Origin: an uncultured Eubacteriales bacterium
Lineage (GTDB): Bacteria; Bacillota; Clostridia; Christensenellales; Aristaeellaceae
Direction of reading: 5' to 3'
NCBI GenBank assembly: GCA_900542445.1
Contig: UQNN01000006.1
Span: forward strand, 1-64,000
Length of the DNA stretch: 64,000 nt
The notes beneath the pieces were generated by a model. That model was not told where the DNA came from, ran no database searches, and saw only the letters and a program-made list of their open reading frames with translations. The position numbers and the translations under genes were made by a program. Within the stretch, counting starts at the first letter, position 1. Every line of letters starts with the position of its first letter. Positions 8,082-16,769 of this stretch are shown here, in pieces.

Positions 8082-8115
8082 TAAAACAAAAAAGAAACGC
8101 GGCCGTCAAGCCGCG
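8082..8115 (-). terminator. Terminator of the surface-protein gene
   Basis: Stem CGCGGC / GCCGCG (8098-8115) is followed on the minus strand by TTTCTTTTTTGTTTT. Confidence 0.8.
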
Positions 8116-8134
8116 CTCCCACTTGCATTTTGAA

Positions 8135-9676
8135 TTATCTTCTTCTGCGCAGCATCATCAGCCCGCCTGCGCACAGGGCCAGCGCCGCCAGCCAGAGCAT
8201 CGGCTCTGCGCCGTCGCCCGTCTTGGGCAGATTTGTCGGGTTCGGCACAGCCGTGGGTGTCGCCGTCGGGGTTGCCGTAGGCGTGGCCGTCGGGGTTGCC
8301 GTAGGCGTAGCTGTCGGGGTTGCCGTAGGCGTAGCCGTCGGGGTTGCCGTAGGCGTGGCTGTCGGGGTTGCCGTAGGCGTGGCTGTCGGGGTTGCCGTAG
8401 GCGTAGCTGTCGGGGTCGGCGTGGCGTTCTTCGTCCATCGCGCATACAGGGTGACAGCCTGCGTAATCACGCTGTCAGCGCTAAGCGCGTCGCCGCCCTC
8501 CGGCGCGGTGTACCAGCCGGCGAAGGTATATCCTTCCGCTTTCAGATTGCCGGGGAATTTCGCGCCGATTTTCTCGCCCGTTTCGATGCTGACGCTTTGG
8601 CGCGTGCCGTTCAGCGCATCCACGAAGGTCACATCCGCATAAACGGGCGTATACGCCGCGATCAGATATACGTTTTCCGTCTCCTGGCCGTCATACGATT
8701 GGCTGTTCGTCTGCGCGTTGTAGCGCGAGTGAGGTTTATCCCAATACCAGCCGTTTACGGTTTTGCCTTTATACTGTCCCTCCGGCGTACCTACCGCAGC
8801 AAGATTGCCGGTGATGAACACCAAATCCGCGCCGCCCTCCGTCGCCGTGTTGCCGCAGAGCGCGCCGCCGGTGCGGTTGAATGCAGCCCCTGAAGCAGCG
8901 CGCTTTGCTGCCCTGAACGGGGGAATCGTCGGTTCGGCAACAACCCGCCTAAATTCAATGTACACGCCTCCGCCGATCTTCGCGCTGTTTTTCTCAATCG
9001 TTCCGCCTGTCAGATTGACCTCGTTGCTGCCGCTGTCAACATAGGAAAAAATAGCGCCGCCATTTTCATCCGCCTTGCATCCGGAAATGGTTCCGTCATC
9101 CATTTGAACGACCGAGCCGCTGCCGAGATATACGCTGCCGCCGTTTTGAGCCGTGCAGTTCAAAATACTGCCGCCATTCATCTGAAGTTTGGCCTCGAAC
9201 AGTTCGACAGCGCCGCCATTTTTATCCGCATGACAGTTTTGAATAGCGCTTCCGCTCTTCATGTCCAATGTGTTGTTTGGATTCACCAGCACGCCGCCGC
9301 CATTTCCGCTCGTTCGCGCATTCTGTATGATCGCCCCGTCTCCCAGCGTCAGCGTAATACCCCCGTTGCCCTCAACAACGACCAATGGATAGCTCCGCTG
9401 AAGCTCGCCGCCGTCGATCGTGATATGCTCAAATGTCGCCGAATTGATGAGCCGTATGCGCGCATTTGAATCGAGTTTGACTGTCTTTCCCCCGCCGTCC
9501 AGCGTTAAATCTTCATCGATCACAATAGTTTAGGTCACGGTAATTGTTTCATCGCTTCCTGCCAGCGCGTCTTGCAGCTGCTCAAGCGTGGCGACTTTGA
9601 CCTGCGCCGACGCCGTTTCGACGAAAAACAGCATGACCAGCAGCGCGATTGAAACAAACAGCATCTTTCCCCGCAT
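8135..9676 (-). pseudogene. LPXTG surface protein interrupted by an in-frame stop
   Basis: Minus-strand reading starts at ATG 9676 (GGAGGA 7-8 bases upstream) with a signal peptide, then about 25 mature residues ending DETITVT. A TAA follows at 9532-9530, and the same frame continues with TIVIDEDLTLDGGGK to 8135. The downstream part has glycine-rich beta-helix repeats (GGAI/GGG..N), one Listeria-Bacteroides (InlB B-type) repeat ending FAGWYTAPEGG...TLYARW, a Thr-Pro-Thr-Ala tandem stalk, the sortase signal LPKTG, a membrane span and RRRR. Every module of a wall-anchored adhesin is intact except the single stop, which one base change from a sense codon such as GAA would explain. It may be a recent null mutation, phase-variable, suppressed, or a sequencing error. 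Confidence 0.85.
8268..8411 (-). repeat. Six tandem 24-bp units coding a Thr-Pro-Thr-Ala stalk
   Basis: Six complete 24-bp units (each beginning GGGGTTGCCGTAGGCGT on the plus strand, with third-position changes) plus degenerate flanking units encode about 14 TPTA blocks between the InlB-type repeat and LPKTG. The array length is likely to vary by slippage, which changes how far the protein reaches from the wall. Confidence 0.9.
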
Positions 9677-9773
9677 ATTCTTTCCTCCCGAAACCGCATC
9701 CATAAACGATATATGCAAATTATAGCACGTTTGTTTTTTATTTGCAATTCCCTTTTCTGTTCAGTTTTTGCAA

Positions 9774-9817
9774 CAAAAAGGCGCTGCCAAACCCACTTTG
9801 GGATTCAGGCAGCGCTT
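9774..9817 (-). terminator. Terminator of the alarmone synthetase gene
   Basis: GCGCTGCC (9781-9788) pairs with GGCAGCGC (9808-9815) and is followed on the minus strand by CTTTTTG. Confidence 0.88.
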
Positions 9818-9825
9818 TGATCTGT

Positions 9826-10524
9826 TTATTCCACACCCGCTTTGATGCCGGATGCTTCAATCTGTTTGCGAATGTCGTACATCTGCTTGTCCGTCCGTGC
9901 GACGACTTCCGCGCAGTCTTGCAGCTGCTTGGCAATCGCGTCCGCCGTCTCGGCGGGAATATCCTTCTTGTAGCGCAGTTTGTGTTCCAAACTTGCCCAG
10001 AAATCCATCGCAATCGTTCGCAGCTGCACCTCCACGCGCATGTACCGCTTTTCGTTGGAGAGAAAAATCGGCACTTCCACAATCATATGCAGGCTGCGAT
10101 AGCCGCTCTCTTTCGGATTTTTGATGTAGTCCTTCGTCTGAACGACGTAGATGTCATCCTGCACGGCCAGCATGTCCGCCAGTTTGTAAATATCGTCCAC
10201 AAACGAGCAGATGACGCGAACGCCCGCGATATCGTTCAGATTCTTTTCAATCGCGTCCACCGAAATCGGCAGGCCGAGGCGGTTCATCTTTTCATAAATG
10301 CTTCTCGGCTTTTTGAGACGCGTTTCAATGCTCTCAATCGGGTTGCGGTCGAATTTGTTGGAGAATTCGATGTTCAGCACCTTAAACTTGGTTTCCATTT
10401 CGAGCATCGCGCTGGAATAATAGCTCATCAGCCGCAGATACTCGCGCCCCTGAGATTGCAGTTCCACAAATAAGATATCCGCCGTCAGACCCGGCGCAAA
10501 TTTAACCTCTTTGATTTCTTCCAT
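9826..10524 (-). CDS. relQ: Small alarmone synthetase, RelQ/YjbM type GTP pyrophosphokinase
   Basis: 232 residues holding only a RelA/SpoT synthetase domain, with no hydrolase, TGS or ACT region. Key segments are KKPRSIYEKM (substrate-binding basic loop), AGVRVICSFVDDIY, YIKNPKESGYRSLHMIV and RVEVQLRTIAMDFWASLEHK (G-loop and catalytic Glu). It transfers pyrophosphate from ATP to GDP/GTP to make (p)ppGpp; family members work as tetramers. AAAGGAG stands before ATG 10524. It is monocistronic between its own promoter and terminator. Confidence 0.9.
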   Translation of the reverse strand: MEEIKEVKFAPGLTADILFVELQSQGREYLRLMSYYSSAMLEMETKFKVLNIEFSNKFDRNPIESIETRLKKPRSIYEKMNRLGLPISVDAIEKNLNDIAGVRVICSFVDDIYKLADMLAVQDDIYVVQTKDYIKNPKESGYRSLHMIVEVPIFLSNEKRYMRVEVQLRTIAMDFWASLEHKLRYKKDIPAETADAIAKQLQDCAEVVARTDKQMYDIRKQIEASGIKAGVE

Positions 10525-10569
10525 CGTCGATTAAAACTCCTTTGACAGTCTGTCGCCCACACTTTTTCT

Positions 10570-10598
10570 ATTGTACACGACATGGCGGAAAAAAGCAA
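10570..10598 (-). promoter_or_regulatory. Promoter of the alarmone synthetase gene
   Basis: Minus-strand TTGCTT (10593-10598), a 17-base spacer and TACAAT (10570-10575), 46 bases before the start codon. Confidence 0.7.
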
Positions 10599-10639
10599 TT
10601 TATTTATTTTGACCAGCTTCATTCCGTTCAATTTGGCGG

Positions 10640-10693
10640 ATATGGAAAAAGTTAAACTCCTTCCGCCGCAACAAAGCTGCGGCGGAAGGAGTT
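10640..10693 (-). terminator. Terminator of the M16 peptidase gene
   Basis: A perfect 16-bp stem (10655-10670 with 10678-10693, loop ACAAAGC) is followed on the minus strand by TTTAACTTTTTCC. Confidence 0.88.
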
Positions 10694-10700
10694 CATCGTC

Positions 10701-11963
10701 TTACATCAGCTTCAACCCTTCGACATTTCTGCCGACGGCGGACGCGGAGAACGGCTTGCTGAACATCTCGTGCGCGGCTCGCTCCACATCCTCTTTCGTC
10801 ACAGCCTCAATCTTGCGGATCACGTCCTGCGGATCGACGGCGCGGCCGCGGAGCAGCTTGCTTCGGCCAATGGCGCTCATGCGGGATGAGCTGCTTTCCA
10901 GCCCCAGCACATAGCTGACCTTGAGCTGCTCTTTCGCCATGTCAAATTCCTCCTGCGTCACGCCGCTGTCGCGAAGCAGGCGAATCTGGTTATGCAGCTC
11001 GTCGGCAACCTTCTGCGCCGTTTCCGGCGACGTACCCGCGTAAACGGTGAACGTGCCGCAGTTGGTATACGTGCTCGGAAAGCTGTACACGGAGTACGCC
11101 GCGCCCATCTCCTCACGAATGCGCTGGAACAGGCGGGAAGACATGCCACCGCCGAACAGGTTGTTCATCACGCTGATGGGATACAGCGCGTCGTTGTCCT
11201 GCTCCACGCCGGGGAATGCCAGACACATGTGCACCTGCTCGATATCCTTTTTGCGCGTCAGCATGCGCGGCTTCGTGCTCTCCACCGGCGCAGGGATATG
11301 CGTTTCCCCTTCCGCGTGCCAGCCGCCCAGCAGCCGCTCGGCCATGTCGCGGAACTGCGTCCTATCGAATTGGCCTGCAATCGCCAACACGGTGTTATCC
11401 GGCCGATAATGCTTCTTTTTGAACGTAAGCAGCGCTTCACGGCCGATGGATGCAATCTGGTCGTGCGAACCGAGAATCGGACGAGCCAGCGGATGCTCCC
11501 CGAAATAGGCTTCCGCCAGCAGATCGTAGACCAAATCCTCCGGCGTATCCTCGCACATCGCGATCTCTTCCAGAATAACGCCGCGCTCTTTTTCAAATTC
11601 CACTTCATCCACACGCGCGTTGAGCAGCATGTCGCAAAGCAGATCCATCGCGCGCGGCAGGTGCTCGGCAATCACCTTCGCATAGTAGCAGGTGCATTCC
11701 TTCGCCGTGAACGCGTTCACCTGACCGCCCAGCGCGTCCATTTCCACGGCAATCTGCTTCGTCGTGCGGTTTTCGGTGCTCTTAAAAAGAATGTGCTCTA
11801 CAAAGTGCGACAGTCCGTTTTCCTCCGCACTTTCATACATCGATCCCGCGCCGATCCACAGACCGACGCTGACGGACGGATAATTTTCAATGGGCTCGGC
11901 GACGACCCGCAGGCCGTTTGAAAGCACAAATTCTTCGCACATGCGCTTTGTCCCTCCGATCAT
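10701..11963 (-). CDS. M16-family zinc peptidase (YmxG/PqqL-like)
   Basis: 420 residues, one M16 half-pair: an N-terminal catalytic domain with the inverted zinc motif HFVEH (residues 53-57, in LSHFVEHILFK) and the distal Glu region RGVILEEIAM, then the inactive C-terminal M16 domain with GGGMSSRLFQRIREEMGAAYSV. These enzymes degrade small peptides in the cytoplasm; YmxG-like genes commonly follow pnp in Firmicutes, as here. Two starts are possible: ATG 11963 (AGGAGA upstream) and ATG 11942 (GGAGGG 9 bases upstream, lying inside the longer coding frame). The longer form is reported. Confidence 0.88.
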   Translation of the reverse strand: MIGGTKRMCEEFVLSNGLRVVAEPIENYPSVSVGLWIGAGSMYESAEENGLSHFVEHILFKSTENRTTKQIAVEMDALGGQVNAFTAKECTCYYAKVIAEHLPRAMDLLCDMLLNARVDEVEFEKERGVILEEIAMCEDTPEDLVYDLLAEAYFGEHPLARPILGSHDQIASIGREALLTFKKKHYRPDNTVLAIAGQFDRTQFRDMAERLLGGWHAEGETHIPAPVESTKPRMLTRKKDIEQVHMCLAFPGVEQDNDALYPISVMNNLFGGGMSSRLFQRIREEMGAAYSVYSFPSTYTNCGTFTVYAGTSPETAQKVADELHNQIRLLRDSGVTQEEFDMAKEQLKVSYVLGLESSSSRMSAIGRSKLLRGRAVDPQDVIRKIEAVTKEDVERAAHEMFSKPFSASAVGRNVEGLKLM

Positions 11964-12003
11964 AGTTTCTCCTATTCTTCTCTTTTATTTTGAGATTATA
12001 CAG

Positions 12004-12085
12004 AGGGAAACCGTGTGGGACTCTGTCCCACACCCTGCCAAGAACCTCAGGTTTCTGGTGGGGTTTGGGGCAAAGCCCCAAACGT
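12004..12085. repeat. Interspersed GC-rich repeat, family 2
   Basis: An 80-base non-coding stretch between pnp and the M16 gene contains GTGTGGG/CCCACAC and TTTGGGGC / GCCCCAAA palindromes preceded by GGTGGGG. The GGTGGGG plus GGGGCAAAGCCCC core recurs, inverted, at 27868-27935. Confidence 0.55.
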
Positions 12086-12098
12086 TTCCCCTCACCAT

Positions 12099-12134
12099 AA
12101 GAAAGGGCGCGCAAGCCTTTCGACTTGAGCGCCC
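12099..12134 (-). terminator. Terminator of pnp
   Basis: GGGCGC and CAAG arms pair around a GAAA loop (12105-12134, one mismatch, one G-T) and are followed on the minus strand by TTTCTT. Confidence 0.75.
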
Positions 12135-12143
12135 GTTTGTTGC

Positions 12144-14294
12144 TTAGCGGCGGTTCGCATCGCGGCGCGGCGGGCGCTGGCCCGGAGCGCTGCGGCGCGG
12201 CATCTCCGTGTTGTCATACTCGATGTCGTTGCGGATCAGGTTAATGCGACCCTGAGAGTCGATCTCCGCGACCTTCACCTCAAGCTCGTCGCCGATCTTC
12301 ACAACGTCCTCGCACTTCTCCACGCGGCCCTTCGCCAGCTTGGAGATATGCACCATGCCGTCCTTGCCCGGCAGCAGCTCGACAAACACGCCGAAATTCA
12401 TCATGCGGACAACCTTGCCCGTGTAAACCTCGCCGACCTCGATGTCCTTGGCAATGCCCTCGATGATCCGGCGCGCCTTCGCGGCGGCAGCCTCGTCCGG
12501 CGTGGCGATATATACACTGCCGTCGTCGTCGATATCGATCTTCACGCCCGTCTCGTCGATGATCTTGTTGATCATCTTTCCGCCCGGTCCGATGACCTCG
12601 CGGATCTTGTCCGGATTGATGGTGAAGCGGACGATCTTCGGCGCATAGGCGCTCAGGTGCTCACGCGGCTGCGGCAGCACTTCGAGCATCTTGCCCAGGA
12701 TGAACAGGCGGCCATCCAGCGCCTGAGACAGCGCCTGACGCAGAATCGCCTCGTCAATGCCCTTGATCTTGATATCCATCTGGATGGCGGTGATGCCGTT
12801 CATCGTGCCCGCAACCTTGAAATCCATGTCGCCAAGGAAGTCCTCAAGGCCCTGAATATCGGTCAGCACGGCCACCTTGTCGCTGTGGGTATCCTTAATC
12901 AGACCCATGGCCACACCGGCGACCGGCGCCTTGATCGGCACGCCCGCATCCATCAGCGCCAGCGTAGAACCGCAGACAGAAGCCTGAGACGTGGAGCCGT
13001 TGGAGGACAGCACCTCGCTGACCACGCGGATCGCATACGGGAACTCGTCCACGGACGGGATCACCGGCTCAAGCGCGCGCTTGGCCAGCGCGCCATGGCC
13101 GATTTCGCGGCGGCCGGGGCTCTTGAGACGGCCGGCCTCGCCGGTGGAATACGGCGGCATGTTGTAGTTGTGCATGTAGCGCTCGCTGGTCTCCGTGCCG
13201 AGACCCTCGATCACCTGCGCTTCGCTCACGGGCGCAAGCGTCGCGATGGAGAGCACCTGCGTTTCGCCGCGGGTGAACACGCCGGAACCATGCACGCGCG
13301 GCAGGACGCCGGTTTCGCACCAGATCGGACGAATCTGGGTCAGGCTGCGGCCATCCGGGCGAACGCCCTTTTCCAGAATCTTGGTGCGCATGATCTCCTT
13401 GTTCAGGTAATACAGCGCGTCATCGACTTCATTCAGGCGGCCCTCGAAACGCTCGGCATACAGCTCGTGCGCCTCCTGCTTCACCTGCTCCTCGCGCGCG
13501 CTGCGTTCGTGACGGTCAAACGCCTCAAACGCCCATGCGCAGCGGTCAAAGAAGTCCGCGCGAACGGCAGCCTTCACGTCTTCGCCCGTCTCGGCGACCG
13601 GGAAAACGCGCTTTTCCTTGCCGATTTCAGCGACAATCTGCTTCTGGAAAGCAACCAGCTTCTTGATCTCCTCGTGACCGGCGAGAATCGCGCGGAGCAT
13701 GTCCGCTTCGCTGATCTCCTTCGCGCCCGCCTCGACCATCAGCACGGCTTCATCCGTACCGGCAACCGTCAGGCTCAGCTTGGAAACCGCGCGCTGCTCC
13801 TGATTCGGATTGATGACGATTTCGCCATCGACCAGCCCGACGGAAACGCCGCCGATCGGGCCCGCCCACGGAATATCGCTGACCGCAATCGCGGCGGAAG
13901 CGCCGATCATCGCGGGGATATCCGGCGGCACGTCCTGCTCGACGGAAAGCACCGTCGCCACAACCTGCACGTCGTTGCGCATGCCCTTATTGAACAGCGG
14001 GCGCAGCGGGCGGTCGATCAGACGGGAGGTCAGCGTCGCCTTTTCGGAGGGACGGCCTTCGCGCTTGATGAAACCGCCGGGAATTTTGCCCACGGAATAC
14101 ATCTTCTCTTCAAAGTCAACGCTCAGCGGGAAAAAGTCCTGACCTTCGCGCGGCGTGTCGCTCGCCGTCGCATTGACCATGACCACCGTATCGCCCAGTC
14201 GAACGATCACCGATCCGTTAGCCTGACCGCAGTACTTGCCAAATTCCATGACCAGCGGGCGGCCCGCCAGTTCTGTGGTATACGTCTTGACCAT
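12144..14294 (-). CDS. pnp: Polyribonucleotide nucleotidyltransferase (PNPase)
   Basis: 716 residues: two RNase PH domains joined by a helical linker, then KH (INKIIDETGVKIDIDDDGSVYIA) and S1 (VGEVYTGKVVRMMNFGVFVELLPGKDGMVHIS) RNA-binding domains and a short Arg/Pro-rich tail. It degrades RNA 3' to 5' using phosphate and belongs to the RNA decay machinery. ATG 14294 gives the normal N-terminus (VKTYTTELAGRPL) with AAGGAGA upstream. It follows rpsO as in most bacteria, but a terminator-like hairpin lies between. Confidence 0.97.
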   Translation of the reverse strand: MVKTYTTELAGRPLVMEFGKYCGQANGSVIVRLGDTVVMVNATASDTPREGQDFFPLSVDFEEKMYSVGKIPGGFIKREGRPSEKATLTSRLIDRPLRPLFNKGMRNDVQVVATVLSVEQDVPPDIPAMIGASAAIAVSDIPWAGPIGGVSVGLVDGEIVINPNQEQRAVSKLSLTVAGTDEAVLMVEAGAKEISEADMLRAILAGHEEIKKLVAFQKQIVAEIGKEKRVFPVAETGEDVKAAVRADFFDRCAWAFEAFDRHERSAREEQVKQEAHELYAERFEGRLNEVDDALYYLNKEIMRTKILEKGVRPDGRSLTQIRPIWCETGVLPRVHGSGVFTRGETQVLSIATLAPVSEAQVIEGLGTETSERYMHNYNMPPYSTGEAGRLKSPGRREIGHGALAKRALEPVIPSVDEFPYAIRVVSEVLSSNGSTSQASVCGSTLALMDAGVPIKAPVAGVAMGLIKDTHSDKVAVLTDIQGLEDFLGDMDFKVAGTMNGITAIQMDIKIKGIDEAILRQALSQALDGRLFILGKMLEVLPQPREHLSAYAPKIVRFTINPDKIREVIGPGGKMINKIIDETGVKIDIDDDGSVYIATPDEAAAAKARRIIEGIAKDIEVGEVYTGKVVRMMNFGVFVELLPGKDGMVHISKLAKGRVEKCEDVVKIGDELEVKVAEIDSQGRINLIRNDIEYDNTEMPRRSAPGQRPPRRDANRR

Positions 14295-14410
14295 CGGGTG
14301 GAATCTCCTTTCAAAATACCTGCCTGCCAACACTTCTTTTTCAGACGCGAACCCTCGCCGCCTGATATACAAAACCGACTTCAGCGTTCGGTTTCGTTTC
14401 ATAAAGAACG

Positions 14411-14457
14411 AAAAAGGCCGCCGCTTGGGGCGACAAAAACTGTCTCCCAAACGACGG
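14411..14457 (-). terminator. Terminator-like hairpin between rpsO and pnp
   Basis: CCGTCGTTTGGG pairs with CCCCAAGCGGCGG (14418-14457, two G-T pairs), with an inner GACA/TGTC, then CTTTTTCG on the minus strand. It may end rpsO mRNA and let pnp be transcribed partly by readthrough; in E. coli the corresponding hairpin is an RNase III site that PNPase uses for autocontrol. Confidence 0.75.
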
Positions 14458-14498
14458 TCATCTGGGACAAAGCCCTTTTCGTGAACGAAGCAGAGGAA

Positions 14499-14762
14499 TT
14501 ACTTGCGCAGACCCAGCTTCGCAACCAGCGCACGATAGCGCTCGATGTCGATGCGCTTGAGGTACTCCAGCATGCTGCGGCGCTGACCGACCATCAGCAG
14601 CAGACCACGGTGGGAATGATGATCCTTCGCGTGGGTCTTGAGATGCTCGTTCAGGTGGTTGATGCGCGCGGTCAGCAGAGCGATCTGCACCTCAGGGGAG
14701 CCAGTGTCGCCCTCGTGACGGGCATATTCCTTGATGATTGCTTCCTTCGTCGCCTTATCCAT
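14499..14762 (-). CDS. rpsO: 30S ribosomal protein S15
   Basis: 87 residues with the family blocks HEGDTGSPEVQIALLTARI and DHHSHRGLLLMVGQRRSMLEYL. It binds 16S rRNA early in assembly of the 30S platform. ATG 14762 has GGAGGG 8-9 bases upstream. It has its own promoter (14863-14891) with a leader of about 95 bases, which could hold an S15 autoregulatory site. Confidence 0.97.
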   Translation of the reverse strand: MDKATKEAIIKEYARHEGDTGSPEVQIALLTARINHLNEHLKTHAKDHHSHRGLLLMVGQRRSMLEYLKRIDIERYRALVAKLGLRK

Positions 14763-14862
14763 GATAAAAACCCTCCAAATAATATGATGTGCCAATCGCC
14801 GCCCGCATAGAAAAACGTTTGGAGAACGCGATCATCTGCGCGTGCGGTTCAGACCGAAAGAT

Positions 14863-14891
14863 ATTGTAACACGGAAGTTCCGCTTTGTAAA
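14863..14891 (-). promoter_or_regulatory. Promoter of rpsO, framed by an inverted repeat
   Basis: Minus-strand TTTACA (14886-14891), a 17-base spacer and TACAAT (14863-14868). An 11-bp inverted repeat (CACGGAAGTTC at 14870-14880, GAACTTCCGTG at 14894-14904) is centred on the -35 hexamer. Confidence 0.7.
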
Positions 14892-14927
14892 CAGAACTTC
14901 CGTGGTTTTTATGATTTTTTCGTCTTT

Positions 14928-15854
14928 TTAGAAATCCCGCTCAAAATACGCCCGCACCTGCTCGCGGTTTTTCATCACTTCGGCGCGCAGCTGTTCCAGC
15001 GAATCAAACTTCTTCTCGCTGCGCACAAAGCTGCACAGCAAAAGCCGCATGTGGCGATCATACAGCGCGCCGCCGTCGTAATCCAGCAGATTGGCCTCGA
15101 TGGTCGGCGGGCCGCCCGGCGCGGTCGGGTGCGTGCCGACGTTCACCGCTGCAATATACCATGCTTCAGCGACATAGGCGCGCGCCGCGTAAACGCCTTT
15201 CGGCGGAATCGCCTTTTCCTTGGGCCAAAGCAGGTTCGCCGTCGGGAAATCGAGCCTGCTCCCCAGCTGTTTGCCCCGCTGAATCACGCCGCAGATGGCG
15301 TAAGGGCGGCCCAGCAGCCTGGCGGCTTCCTCCATGTTTCCCTGCGCCACGGCGGCACGCACGCGCGTAGAGGAAACCGGCAGACCGCCGATCTGCACCT
15401 CGTCCACAACGTGCGTCTCAAAGCCGTATTGTTCGCCAAAACGGCGCATATCCGCCGCCTTGCCCGCGCCCATTTTGCCGAAAGAATAATTGAAACCGAT
15501 GACCACGTGTTTCGGATGCAGCGCGCTCACAAACGCCTGTACAAATTCTTCCGGCGACTGCGCGGCATACGCCCGGTCAAACGGGCGAAGCACCGCCGCG
15601 TCAATCCCCAGCTGGGCGATCGAGCGGATTTTTTCCGAGCGGGTTTCCAGCTGCGGCGGCACCCTGTCCGGCGCATAGGTCGCCATCGGATGGGACGAAA
15701 ACGTGTAAACCACGCTTTTCAAATCATACAAAGCCGCCAGCTCGTTGGCCTTGCGCATCAACTGCGCATGTCCCTCGTGTACGCCGTCGAACATGCCGAA
15801 GGCGACCGCCGTCTCCCCGCCGCGCCACTGACGCTCATGTGTCAAGAGTATCAT
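14928..15854 (-). CDS. ribF: Bifunctional riboflavin kinase / FAD synthetase
   Basis: 308 residues. The N-terminal FAD synthetase (nucleotidyltransferase) domain has GMFDGVHEGH, IGFNYSFGKMGAGK and PVSSTRVR. The C-terminal flavokinase domain has GRPYAICGVIQRGKQLGSRLDFPTAN and a distal ETxxLDY-like EANLLDYD. It converts riboflavin to FMN and then FAD in the cytoplasm. It is the last gene of the rimP-infB-truB operon, the usual Firmicutes location. Confidence 0.95.
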   Translation of the reverse strand: MILLTHERQWRGGETAVAFGMFDGVHEGHAQLMRKANELAALYDLKSVVYTFSSHPMATYAPDRVPPQLETRSEKIRSIAQLGIDAAVLRPFDRAYAAQSPEEFVQAFVSALHPKHVVIGFNYSFGKMGAGKAADMRRFGEQYGFETHVVDEVQIGGLPVSSTRVRAAVAQGNMEEAARLLGRPYAICGVIQRGKQLGSRLDFPTANLLWPKEKAIPPKGVYAARAYVAEAWYIAAVNVGTHPTAPGGPPTIEANLLDYDGGALYDRHMRLLLCSFVRSEKKFDSLEQLRAEVMKNREQVRAYFERDF

Positions 15855-15890
15855 GTTTTATAAGCTCCACAAACGATCAATCGCGCGTCC

Positions 15891-16769
15891 TTATTCCAGG
15901 AGCATCGCGTCAAATTTCAGATTTTCCCCTTCAAAGCGGCCAATTCCGCAGAACTGCCCGTTCAGATACAGCCGCGTCGGTTTTCCCGGCTGAATATCGC
16001 CGATCAATTCGCGCCGCGTCAGCTTGTTTCCGTTGCGCACAAAGCGCTCTGCCTTCGGCTGCACATCGAGCCGCGGCAACTGGCCCAGCGGCTTGTCCAT
16101 CGCCACCAGCAGCGGCGTCAAATCCTCCGCCGCGTCGATTTCTTCAATCGTGTGCGCCTCGTCCAGCGTAAACATGCCCGTCTGCGTGCGCAGAAGCACG
16201 CCCATGTGCGCTTTCGTTCCCAGCGCTTCGCCGATATCGTTGCACAGGGTTCGGATGTACGTGCCCCGTCCGCAGCGGATTTGCAGGATGAAACTGCCGT
16301 CCTCATTTTCATGCAGCACGTCGATGGCATACACCTGCGTCGGCCTCGGCTCGACCTTCACGTCAATCCCCTGCCGTGCCAAATCGCAGAGCTTCTGCCC
16401 ATCCCGCTTGAGCGCGGAATACATCGGCGGAATCTGCGCGATATCGCCGATAAACCGCGGCAAAACCGCTTCAAGCTGCGCCCGCGTCGCCCGCGCGCCC
16501 CCGCCTGAGACGATTGCCCCATGCGCGTCCTGCGTATCGGTGGCATAGCCCGGCTTGAGCTGGGCGACATAGGTCTTTTCCTTCTCCACCAGATAGTCAA
16601 ACAGCCGCGCCGCGCGCCCGATCATCAGCGGCAGAACGCCGGAAGCCTCCGGATCGAGCGTGCCCGCATGACCAACCTTCGCGCCCCTGCCCAGCTTGCG
16701 CCGGACGCGGACAACCACATCGCTTGAGGTCATTCCCGGCGGCTTGAGCACGCAGAGAAAGCCATTCAT
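15891..16769 (-). CDS. truB: tRNA pseudouridine-55 synthase
   Basis: 292 residues with the catalytic motif KVGHAGTLDPEASGVLP (Asp 39 within it) and the RCGRGTYIRTLCNDIGEALG segment, then a PUA-like tail. It makes the T-loop pseudouridine of all elongator tRNAs. The start overlaps the nrnA stop in ATGA (16766-16769). Confidence 0.97.
   Translation of the reverse strand: MNGFLCVLKPPGMTSSDVVVRVRRKLGRGAKVGHAGTLDPEASGVLPLMIGRAARLFDYLVEKEKTYVAQLKPGYATDTQDAHGAIVSGGGARATRAQLEAVLPRFIGDIAQIPPMYSALKRDGQKLCDLARQGIDVKVEPRPTQVYAIDVLHENEDGSFILQIRCGRGTYIRTLCNDIGEALGTKAHMGVLLRTQTGMFTLDEAHTIEEIDAAEDLTPLLVAMDKPLGQLPRLDVQPKAERFVRNGNKLTRRELIGDIQPGKPTRLYLNGQFCGIGRFEGENLKFDAMLLE

Noticed and set aside
8268..8411. 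Possible CRISPR array
   Set aside because: The 24-bp units are directly adjacent with no unique spacers, and they are in frame within a coding stalk; no cas genes are present.
8130..8642. Plus-strand frame coding a long Gly-Val-Ala-Val repeat
   Set aside because: It is the complement of the Thr-Pro-Thr-Ala stalk repeat of the adhesin and has no other support.
8870..8990. Compensated double frameshift in the adhesin, where the glycine-rich repeats give way to an Arg/Ala-rich stretch
   Set aside because: The other two frames do not restore the repeat pattern (one has stops), so the odd stretch is more likely a genuine loop.
12348..14810. 820-codon plus-strand open frame opposite pnp and rpsO
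   Set aside because: Composition is the reverse complement of conserved genes; no start site or domain of its own.
14870..14904. Terminator for ribF
   Set aside because: The stem is good but on the ribF strand it is followed by GTTACAATATC, not T; the T-run is on the opposite strand, where no gene ends.
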